A DNA stretch of 5,985 nucleotides. Source: an uncultured Erythrobacter sp. (lineage in GTDB: Bacteria > Pseudomonadota > Alphaproteobacteria > Sphingomonadales > Sphingomonadaceae). The notes below the pieces were generated by a model that was not told the origin of the DNA, searched no databases, and worked only from the letters and a program-made list of their open reading frames with translations. Below are positions 1 to 5,884 of the stretch, piece after piece. The position numbers and the translations under genes were made by a program. Location of the stretch: positions 1-5,985 of the forward strand of contig CAMYIQ010000295.1 in NCBI GenBank assembly GCA_947258465.1, in the 5' to 3' direction. Position 1 is the stretch's first letter; every line of letters starts with the position of its first letter.

Positions 1-1
1 A

Positions 2-674
2 TTCGTCGCTTTTCTCGATGCCGACGATGAATGGCATCCGCAATATCTTGAAAAGCAGCTCGGGTTTCTGGCCGGGCAAAGTGAGGCCAACCAGGTCAGC
101 TTCACGGGCTATCGTCTGGTGCATGGCGCGACCGGCCACGCCGACGATCGCCGCGTCCCGCTACGCGGCTCGCCACTCGATACTTACATCTGGGGTTGCA
201 ATGTCAGCCTCGGCTCGACCTTCATGGGCCGGCGCGATCTGTTCAACAGGCTCGGCCCATTCGATACCTCCCTCCGGCGCTTCGAGGATTGGGACTGGGT
301 GCTGCGTTCGGCCGACACTCACGATATCGGTCCTGTCCGAGATCCTTGCCGTCATTCATTCCGGTGCCTGGCCCTCCTTTGAAAGCGTGCGTCACTCCGT
401 TCGGGTGCTGCGCCGGCGCTACGTGCGGGCCATCGGCTTTCATTCCCGCACCCGCGCGCGGATTTTCGTCTCCAGCCTGCAGCTTGAACTTTCCGTCGCC
501 GCCTATCGTGCGGGCCGGCATTTCCGGGCGACCTGGTATTTTCTCACGGTAATGGCCCTTTATCCGGCGCGGGATGCCAATTTCTGGCATGCGTTTTTCC
601 GCCGCCTGATGCTGGATTTCTGCTCCAGGTTGAAGGAAATCTTCCTTCCGCGCCCCTCGGCGCGTCAAATCTGA
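2..674 (+). pseudogene. Family 2 glycosyltransferase, 3' part, apparently frameshifted
   Basis: This is the C-terminal part of a GT-A fold family 2 glycosyltransferase, which would transfer a sugar from a nucleotide-sugar donor; its 5' end lies outside the window. Reading from base 2, the frame gives FVAFLDADDEWHP, which contains the DxD-type metal and nucleotide-sugar binding motif (LDADD, about bases 14-28). It continues to a GCNVSLGSTFMGRRDLF segment and then LRRFEDWDWVLR (about 275-307), the usual acceptor-side ED motif region. That frame then degenerates and stops at 382. The expected continuation, VLSEILAVIHSG and a basic, aromatic-rich tail ending in PRPSARQI, lies in the next frame and stops at 674. 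The switch falls at about 323-335 and could be explained by one extra G in the run atcggtcc. No slippery sequence is visible, so this is either a real inactivating mutation or a sequencing or assembly error. The acceptor is unknown, and no functional link to the downstream operon is evident. Confidence 0.8.
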
Positions 675-696
675 TGCTTGGAGTGTACCCACCCGG

Positions 697-727
697 ATAC
701 GCTCGGGAACGATCCGCGGTTCCGTAT
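697..727. repeat. Imperfect inverted repeat after the glycosyltransferase
   Basis: GGAAC at 706-710 pairs with GTTCC at 719-723 around an 8-base loop. The outer ATAC (697-700) can also pair with GTAT (724-727), leaving a 5-base bulge on the left arm. No T-run follows, so it is not a convincing intrinsic terminator. It could be an operator half-site pair or chance. Confidence 0.3.
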
Positions 728-737
728 GGGCCGGACC

Positions 738-777
738 TTCTCGGGCCTTTACCCGCCACACATAAATAATTAGTCTG
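738..777 (+). promoter_or_regulatory. AT-rich patch, possible operon promoter region
   Basis: The 151-base gap between the glycosyltransferase and the cox-like operon contains one clearly AT-rich island, cataaataattag (761-773), in otherwise GC-rich DNA. TAAATA at 763-768 could serve as a -10 element. The nearest upstream candidate for a -35 element (ttctcg, 738-743) is a poor match at a 19-base spacing. The patch lies about 55-65 bases upstream of the first operon start codon, a reasonable place for a promoter. No sigma-54 site is recognisable. This is a positional inference only. Confidence 0.25.
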
Positions 778-798
778 TTCCGTCCTTGTCACGCATAA

Positions 799-813
799 CC
801 GGGCCGCGCCCGG
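799..813 (+). promoter_or_regulatory. Perfect 6-bp GC hairpin touching the coxG ribosome binding site
   Basis: CCGGGC (799-804), loop CGC (805-807) and GCCCGG (808-813) form a perfect all-GC stem. Its right arm runs into the purine-rich ggaaggga (812-819), which is the Shine-Dalgarno region for the ATG at 826. In the mRNA such a stem could limit ribosome access to the first gene of the operon. No riboswitch architecture is visible, and in high-GC DNA a stem of this size may be chance. Confidence 0.4.
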
Positions 814-825
814 AAGGGATCGCTC

Positions 826-1302
826 ATGAAAATCGAGGAAAGCTTCACCGTCCAGGCACCGATCGACAGGGTGTGGGAATTCATCACCGACCCCGAGCAG
901 GTCGGCCCCTGCCTGCCCGGCTGTGAAGAGATCGAGGTGCTGGGCCCCACTACTTACAAGGCGCGGATCAAAGTGGCGCTCGGCCCGATCAAGACGACTT
1001 TCAAGGTGGACGTCGAGGTCACGGAAGAGCGCCCGCCGGAATTCGCCGCCTCGGTCACGCGTGGCGAGGAAGGCGGCAAGGCCAGCCGCGTCAGCGCCGA
1101 CAGCACGTTGGCGCTCAAGGCGCTCGACGAGTCCCAGACGGAGGTGACTTATGCTTCCGATGTGTCGGTGGTCGGACGGCTGGGCAAATTCGGTCTGGGA
1201 ATCATGAAAAAGAAAGCCAAGAGCATGGGCGAGGAATTCGCCGCGAAGTTTCGCGTACGGGTCGAGGGCGATGGCGCCCGGGCGGCGGAGGCCAGCGCAT
1301 GA
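826..1302 (+). CDS. coxG: CoxG-like SRPBCC-family protein, short form
   Basis: This 158-residue protein has the SRPBCC/START-like fold of the CoxG family. Visible family features are the N-terminal strand and helix MKIEESFTVQAPIDRVWEFI, the DPEQVGPCLPGCEEIE segment (residues 22-37) matching the family's DPxxxxxCxPGCE signature, and GRLGKFG (118-124) followed by the long C-terminal helix KKKAKSMGEEFAAKF. In CO dehydrogenase clusters CoxG is associated with anchoring the enzyme to the membrane and passing electrons towards the quinone pool; that role is family knowledge. Classical CoxG is, from memory, roughly 200 residues with a C-terminal extension and hydrophobic anchor. This one stops just after the fold with a short Ala-rich tail and no membrane segment, so anchoring, if any, would need another partner. 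The ATG at 826 is preceded by ggaagg about 8 bases upstream, and the hydrophobic pocket fold begins at once, which supports this start. It is first in the operon, and its stop overlaps the next start (ATGA). Confidence 0.88.
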   Translation: MKIEESFTVQAPIDRVWEFITDPEQVGPCLPGCEEIEVLGPTTYKARIKVALGPIKTTFKVDVEVTEERPPEFAASVTRGEEGGKASRVSADSTLALKALDESQTEVTYASDVSVVGRLGKFGLGIMKKKAKSMGEEFAAKFRVRVEGDGARAAEASA

Positions 1303-2153
1303 GGTACCTCGCCCCCGGCTCGCTCAAGGAGGCGCTCGACATACTGCGGCGGGAGGACGACGCGCGCTGCATCGCGGGCGGCGCCACGCTCGTCGCCATG
1401 ATGAATGCCGATCTGGTCGCGGTGGATGTACTGGTGGGTCTGGGCCGTATCGCCGAACTTTCCGGCATCACCGAGACGGATGACGAGGTCCGGATCGGTG
1501 CCATGACGCGCCACGCCGAGATCGCCGCAAGTCCCGTGCTTACGGGGGCGCTCGGCGTTGTCCGGAGCGCGGCCGGACAGATCGCGCATCCGGCCGTGCG
1601 CAATATGGGGACGATCGGGGGCTCCATCTGCCATGCCGACCCGGCGGCCGATTTCCCGGCTGCACTCCTTGCCGCCGACGCCACCATCGAGGCCGCGAGC
1701 GCCGAGGGGACCCGGCAGATACCGATCGGAGAATTTTTCGAGGATTATTTCGAAACGGCGCTCCGCGAGGGCGAGATCGTCACCGCCATCCGGCTGCCCC
1801 GAGGGCCCGCCGGCGCCCGGGGCCATCACGTGAAATTCTCGCGCGTGGATGGCGATTACGCCACGGTTTCCGTCTCGGCCGTGCTGGTGATGGCGGGTGC
1901 GACATGCAGCTATGCGCGCATCGCGCTCGGCTCCAGCGGCCCCGTGCCGATCCGGGTGACGGCGGCGGAAGAGGCGCTCGTCGGCTCGCCCCTCGATCAG
2001 GCGGCGATTGCCGAGGCGGCCCGGCTCCTGGCCGAGGCGGCGGACCCGGTCGACGATGTGCGCGGGACGACGGAATACCGGCTCATGCTGATCCCGCGCC
2101 TGTTGGCGCGGGCGCTCAACACGCTCAAAGACGGGGAGACCGCCAGTGTCTGA
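1299..2153 (+). CDS. FAD-binding medium subunit of a xanthine oxidase-family molybdenum hydroxylase (CoxM-like)
   Basis: This 284-residue protein is the flavoprotein subunit that takes electrons from the [2Fe-2S] subunit and passes them to the final acceptor. Both FAD pyrophosphate-binding motifs of the CoxM/XdhB/NdhF family are present: AGGATLVAMMN (residues 26-36) and TIGGSICHADPAADFPAAL (105-123). The KFSRVDGDYATV segment (179-190) fits the family's middle region. The CO dehydrogenase flavoprotein C-terminal domain fills the rest, ending in EYRLMLIPRLLARAL. Length is close to the usual CoxM length of about 285-290. The only cysteines are C24, C111 and C203, so the extra [4Fe-4S] insertion of 4-hydroxybenzoyl-CoA reductase beta subunits is absent. 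This argues for an oxidative hydroxylase rather than that reductase. The ATG overlaps the coxG stop (ATGA), with ggcggagg just upstream as ribosome binding site. The symbol coxM is withheld because the large subunit does not look like CO dehydrogenase. Confidence 0.93.
   Translation: MRYLAPGSLKEALDILRREDDARCIAGGATLVAMMNADLVAVDVLVGLGRIAELSGITETDDEVRIGAMTRHAEIAASPVLTGALGVVRSAAGQIAHPAVRNMGTIGGSICHADPAADFPAALLAADATIEAASAEGTRQIPIGEFFEDYFETALREGEIVTAIRLPRGPAGARGHHVKFSRVDGDYATVSVSAVLVMAGATCSYARIALGSSGPVPIRVTAAEEALVGSPLDQAAIAEAARLLAEAADPVDDVRGTTEYRLMLIPRLLARALNTLKDGETASV
2133..2148 (+). promoter_or_regulatory. Ribosome binding site deciding a GTG start for the small subunit
   Basis: GGGGAG (2133-2138) lies 7 bases before GTG 2146-2148. 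The alternative in-frame ATG at 2155 would be 16 bases away, too far for normal Shine-Dalgarno spacing. The GTG start overlaps the preceding gene by 8 bases, in keeping with the coupled junctions elsewhere in this operon. Confidence 0.6.
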
Positions 2154-2637
2154 AATGGACGTGATTGAAAAACAGCCCGTCACGCTTCGCGTAAACGGAA
2201 ATGTCCATGAACTTGAAATCGCGCCCGCGCGCACGCTTCTGGATGTCTTGCGCTCGGAATTACGCCTTACCGGCGCCAAGCGCAGTTGCAACCAGGGCGT
2301 ATGCGGCGCCTGTAGCGTGCTGCGTGATGGCAAGCCCGTTCGCGCCTGTATTTCACTGGCGTTTGCGGCGGAGGATAGTGAGATCACGACAATCGAGGGG
2401 CTGGCCGACGGCAATCGGCTTTCCCGCGTGCAGCAGGCCTTCGTCGATGCGGGCGCCGTTCAGTGCGGCTTTTGCATGCCGGCAATGGTGATCGCCGCAA
2501 CTGCGCTTCTGAATGAAAACCCGAACCCCGGTGTCGAGGAAATCCGCCACGGGCTGGGCGGCAATATCTGCCGCTGCTCCGGCTATGTGAAGGTGGTGGA
2601 TGCAATCCTCTCGCTGACGGAAGGAAGCAAGTCATGA
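2146..2637 (+). CDS. [2Fe-2S] small subunit of a xanthine oxidase-family molybdenum hydroxylase (CoxS-like)
   Basis: This 163-residue iron-sulfur subunit relays electrons from the Mo centre to FAD. The N-terminal plant-ferredoxin-like domain (about residues 10-85) holds the first cluster with C48, C53, C56 and C68 (CNQGVCGAC and RAC). The C-terminal helical domain (about 90-160) holds the second cluster, proximal to Mo, with C107, C110, C142 and C144 (QCGFC and CRCSGY). All eight ligands are present, and the length matches the family's usual 155-170 residues. The first cluster loop reads CNQGVCGAC, whereas CO dehydrogenase CoxS has, from memory, CDTSxCGAC; this again points away from CO dehydrogenase. 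The second motif is QCGFCMPAM rather than the common QCG(F/Y)CTPGM. By eye, its third codon positions are less strictly G/C than in the flanking subunit genes. It starts at GTG 2146, overlapping the medium-subunit gene; ATG 2155 is the alternative. Its stop overlaps the large-subunit ATG. Confidence 0.94.
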   Translation: MSEMDVIEKQPVTLRVNGNVHELEIAPARTLLDVLRSELRLTGAKRSCNQGVCGACSVLRDGKPVRACISLAFAAEDSEITTIEGLADGNRLSRVQQAFVDAGAVQCGFCMPAMVIAATALLNENPNPGVEEIRHGLGGNICRCSGYVKVVDAILSLTEGSKS

Positions 2638-4985
2638 GCCCCGAAGGTGTCACCTCTCCCAACCCGGTCGGGGACGCGATCGGGAAATCGGTGCCGCGTC
2701 TCGAGGCTCGTGAGAAACTCACCGGCCAGGCGGTATACACCGATGACATGACCCTGCCGGGCATGCTGCACGCCGCGATGCTGGGCGCCCCGTACGCCCA
2801 TGCACGTATCCGCTCGATCGACACTTCCGAAGCCGAGGCGCTCGAAGGCGTGCGCGCGGTCGTCACGGCCGAGGATCTGCCGAAAAAGAAATATGTCGGC
2901 GTCTTCCTGAAGGACCAGATGACCTTCGCCGGCGACAAGGTGCGCTATATCAGCGAGCCGATCGCTGCTGTTGCCGCCGATACACTGGAAATCGCCCGCA
3001 AGGCCCTTCAGTTGATCGAGGTCGAATACGAGGAGCTGCCCGCCGTTTTCGACCCGGAAGAAGCGCTCGAGGCGGATGCGCCCATCCTGCACGAGAACCG
3101 CGACGAATACCCCTGCCCCTATGAGCGCCCCGAACATCCCAACGCCGTCGCCTATACCCAGTTCAAGGAAGGCGATATCGACAATGCCTGGGCCGAATGC
3201 GATGTGATCGTCGAGGGGGTCTACGAAACGCCGGCGCAGGAACACATGTATATGGAGCCCTGCTCGACGCTGGTGGCGGTCGACGCGAACGGCAAGATCA
3301 CCATCTGGTCGTCCATGCAAAGCGTTTTTCGCGTCCAGACCATGATTGCCGAGGCGTTCGATATGCCGATGTCGAAAGTTCGCGTGATCGCCCCGCGCAT
3401 CGGCGGCGGGTTCGGCGGCAAGTGCGATCTGACGAACCAGCCCGCGACGGTGGCGCTGGCATTGAAGTCCGGCCGGCCGGTCAAGATGACGCTGTCGCGC
3501 GAAGACGACATGATGATGATGAAAAGCCGCCATGCCGGCAAGATCTACTGCCGCACAGGCGCCCGGAAGGACGGCACGCTGGTCGCCCGCGAAATGCGCC
3601 TCTTTCTCGACGGCGGGGCCTACGCCGACGAAAGCCCCGAAGTGTCGACCGTGGCGGCGTTCTTCGGCCGGGGGCCGTATCGGATACCCCATGTCAACGT
3701 CGAATCCTGGTCGGTCTATACCAACAAGTTGCGGGCCAGCGCATTCCGCGGCTTCGGCAATCCGCAGGCGACCTTCGCCTCGGAACGCCAGATCGACGAG
3801 GTTGCGGAAAAGCTGGGCATGGATCCGATCGACCTGCGCATCAAGAACGCCCTGCAATCGGGTGACAAGTGGCTTGGTGGGCAGACCGTGGAAGGCGGCA
3901 GCCTCGCCGAATGCCTGGAAAAGGCGCGCGCGGCCTCGGACTGGGACAAGCGCCGGCAGAACAACGGCAAGGAAGTGCGTCCCGGCAAGCGGCGTGGCAT
4001 CTGCGTCAGCGGCATGTCCCATATCAGCGGCATGCTGTCGGCCGGTGCGGCGGTGCGCCTGCACGAGGACGGCACCGTAACCGTCAACACCGGTGCGGTG
4101 GATATCGGCGAGGGAGCCGATACCGTCATGGCGCAGATTTGCGCGGGCGCCCTGGGCCTGTCGCTCGATCAGGTGAATTACGGCAATCCGGATACGGACT
4201 CCTCGCCCTACAACTTTCAGACCTCGGCCAGCCGCGTTACCTACATGGTGGGCAAGGCGGTCGAACAGGCATCGGAGCGCGTGCGCGAGCAGATGTTCCG
4301 CCACGCGGGCGAAATGCTCGAATGCGCCGAGGACGATCTCGAGTTGCGCCCGGGCGGCGTGATCGGCATCCGCGGCGTCGGGGACGCGGCCGTGCCTTTC
4401 GCGGCGATCGCCGGGCGCTCGCTCTACGCTTCGGGCGGCCCCATCATGGGGACCCATAACTGGCTGTTCGAGGGCGAGCGTTTCGATCCCAAGCGCGCGC
4501 TGGTGCGCGGCTTCGCACTCGACGGAATAGGTGTCTTCACCTTTGGCGCCCATGTCGTCGAGGTCGATGTCGACATGGCGACGGGGAAGACCGAGGTGCT
4601 CGAAGCCTGGTGCGCGCATGATGTCGGCCGCGCGCTCAACCCGGGCGCCGTCGATGGCCAGATCCACGGCGCCTTCGCCCAGGGGCTGGGCTACGGGCTC
4701 TATGAGGAACTGGTCTGGGACGACGGCCGCCTCGTCAACCCCACGATGATGGATTACAAGGTGCCGGGCCCACTCGACCTCCCGTACAAAATCCATCCGA
4801 TCCTGATCGAGAACCCGTCGGACGGCCCCTTCGGCGCCAAGGGCATTGGTGAGATCGCCCTGGTGGGGACGGCGCCGGCCATTTGCAATGCGATCACGGC
4901 TGCCACGGGCGCTGCCATCAACCGGATCCCGGCGACGCCCGAACGTGTGCTCCGCGCCATTCTGGCGGCCGAAGGCGGCTCGTGA
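2634..4985 (+). CDS. Molybdopterin-binding large subunit, xanthine dehydrogenase-type active site (CoxL paralogue, not CO dehydrogenase)
   Basis: This 783-residue catalytic subunit binds the Mo-molybdopterin cofactor and oxidises the substrate with water as oxygen source. Residues about 20-130 form the a/b hammerhead domain (GKSVPRLEAREKLTGQAVYT onward). Residues about 140-680 form the molybdopterin-binding domains. Visible motifs are QEHMYMEP (202-209), GGGFGGK (257-263), AFRGFGNPQ (370-378), GEGADT (492-497) and GPFGAKGIGE (731-740), which ends in the catalytic-base Glu E740. The 370-378 loop is the decisive site. Form I CoxL has AYxCSFR with the Cu-binding Cys, and form II has AYRGAGR; here the loop has the xanthine dehydrogenase-like AFRGFG. 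No Cys can bind Cu, so CO is an unlikely substrate. E493 replaces the Gln usual in the family's GQG motif. A purine, N-heterocycle, aromatic or aldehyde substrate is possible, but none can be chosen. No signal peptide is seen, so it is probably cytoplasmic. The ATG at 2634 follows ggaagga 8 bases upstream and overlaps the small-subunit stop. Confidence 0.94.
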   Translation: MSPEGVTSPNPVGDAIGKSVPRLEAREKLTGQAVYTDDMTLPGMLHAAMLGAPYAHARIRSIDTSEAEALEGVRAVVTAEDLPKKKYVGVFLKDQMTFAGDKVRYISEPIAAVAADTLEIARKALQLIEVEYEELPAVFDPEEALEADAPILHENRDEYPCPYERPEHPNAVAYTQFKEGDIDNAWAECDVIVEGVYETPAQEHMYMEPCSTLVAVDANGKITIWSSMQSVFRVQTMIAEAFDMPMSKVRVIAPRIGGGFGGKCDLTNQPATVALALKSGRPVKMTLSREDDMMMMKSRHAGKIYCRTGARKDGTLVAREMRLFLDGGAYADESPEVSTVAAFFGRGPYRIPHVNVESWSVYTNKLRASAFRGFGNPQATFASERQIDEVAEKLGMDPIDLRIKNALQSGDKWLGGQTVEGGSLAECLEKARAASDWDKRRQNNGKEVRPGKRRGICVSGMSHISGMLSAGAAVRLHEDGTVTVNTGAVDIGEGADTVMAQICAGALGLSLDQVNYGNPDTDSSPYNFQTSASRVTYMVGKAVEQASERVREQMFRHAGEMLECAEDDLELRPGGVIGIRGVGDAAVPFAAIAGRSLYASGGPIMGTHNWLFEGERFDPKRALVRGFALDGIGVFTFGAHVVEVDVDMATGKTEVLEAWCAHDVGRALNPGAVDGQIHGAFAQGLGYGLYEELVWDDGRLVNPTMMDYKVPGPLDLPYKIHPILIENPSDGPFGAKGIGEIALVGTAPAICNAITAATGAAINRIPATPERVLRAILAAEGGS

Positions 4986-5884
4986 CCGGCACACCCGTTC
5001 CCGAGGACGTCACCGCCGCCGCCCGACTGATGGCCGGGCAGAATTACATCGCCGATCGCAGCCTCGCGGTGACGGTCTTCCTGGCGCTGCGCCTGGGCCG
5101 GCCCCTTTTCGTCGAGGGCGAGGCGGGCGTCGGCAAGACCGAGATCGCCAAGGTCCTGGCGGCCGGGCTCAATCGTCGCCTGATCCGCCTGCAATGCTAC
5201 GAGGGGCTGGACATCGCGGCCGCGGCCTACGAATGGAACTACCCCCGGCAGATGCTGGAAATCCGGCGGGCCGAAGTGACCGGGGAAGCGGCCGATCTGG
5301 CCGAGCATCTCTATACCGAGCGGTTCCTCATCAAGCGCCCCCTGCTTCAGGCGATCGAGCCCGATCTCGCGGGACCGCCGGTCCTGCTGATCGACGAGCT
5401 GGACCGGGCCGATGAGGCGTTCGAGGCCTATCTCCTCGAGGTGCTGTCCGATTTCCAGATCACCATTCCCGAGCTTGGCACGATGCGCGCGGCAGCGCCG
5501 CCCATCGTCGTGCTGACCTCGAACCGCACGCGTGAAATTCACGATGCCCTCAAGCGCCGCTGCCTCTATTTCTGGCTGCCCTATCCCGATGCCGAGCGCG
5601 AGCGTGAAATTCTCAGGGTTCGCGCCCCCGGCGTGGGCGAAGAGCTGAGCGGTCAGGTCGTGGATTTCGTCCAGGCCCTGCGCCGGCGTGACCTGTTCAA
5701 GCTGCCCGGCGTCGCGGAAACCATCGACTGGCTCGAGGCGCTGATGGCGCTCGATGCGACCGAGCTTACGCTGGAAAACATGCGCGACACGCTCGGCGTC
5801 GTCCTCAAATACGAAGAGGATGTGGCCCGGATCGGCGCCGGCGAGGGCGCGGAAATCCTGGCCGAGATACGCGGAGGGGCCTGA
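4982..5884 (+). CDS. coxD: CoxD-type AAA+ ATPase (MoxR family), molybdenum enzyme maturation
   Basis: This 300-residue MoxR-type AAA+ ATPase is, by family, a chaperone acting with a CoxE-type VWA protein. In CO dehydrogenase biogenesis CoxD is needed for maturation of the active-site Cu and sulfur. Walker A is GEAGVGKT (residues 46-53), Walker B is LLIDELDRAD (135-144), sensor 1 is VLTSN (177-181), and the arginine-finger region is KRRC (191-194). The CoxD-typical PGVAETIDWLEAL (242-254) lies in the lid domain. Length matches CoxD (about 295). The start is placed at GTG 4982, whose GTGA overlaps the large-subunit stop and which has aagg 6 bases upstream. The longer reading from ATG 4883 would add 33 residues that lie inside the large-subunit gene and do not resemble the family N-terminus. 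Its position directly after the large subunit and before a CoxE homologue fits the L-D-E order of cox operons. Its client is probably the adjacent large subunit, although that protein lacks the Cu-binding Cys. Confidence 0.92.
   Translation: MTGTPVPEDVTAAARLMAGQNYIADRSLAVTVFLALRLGRPLFVEGEAGVGKTEIAKVLAAGLNRRLIRLQCYEGLDIAAAAYEWNYPRQMLEIRRAEVTGEAADLAEHLYTERFLIKRPLLQAIEPDLAGPPVLLIDELDRADEAFEAYLLEVLSDFQITIPELGTMRAAAPPIVVLTSNRTREIHDALKRRCLYFWLPYPDAEREREILRVRAPGVGEELSGQVVDFVQALRRRDLFKLPGVAETIDWLEALMALDATELTLENMRDTLGVVLKYEEDVARIGAGEGAEILAEIRGGA

Noticed and set aside
18..674. Single 218-residue plus-strand gene starting at the ATG at 18
   Set aside because: Only its second half (after about 335) looks like protein. 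The first half is Ser/Ala/Arg-rich shadow sequence, while the real glycosyltransferase motifs in 2-320 lie in the neighbouring frame.
728..750. Intrinsic terminator for the glycosyltransferase gene (gggcc...gggccttt)
   Set aside because: The possible stem is only about 4 bp (GGCC/GGCC) with a poor loop and just three T residues, too weak to call.
1149..2414. 421-codon minus-strand open frame across coxG, the medium subunit and the small subunit
   Set aside because: It spans three well-supported genes on the other strand and shows no domain or plausible start context.
4883..4981. Upstream ATG start for the CoxD-type ATPase
   Set aside because: The added 33 residues lie within the C-terminal coding region of the large subunit and do not look like the family N-terminus. 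GTG 4982 has a ribosome binding site and the GTGA overlap typical of this operon.
2583..4994. 803-codon open frame on the minus strand covering the whole large-subunit gene
   Set aside because: It is an exact antisense shadow of a clear molybdopterin subunit gene in high-GC DNA. Its translation is rich in His, Arg, Asp and Gly with no recognisable domain, as expected from reverse reading of biased codons.
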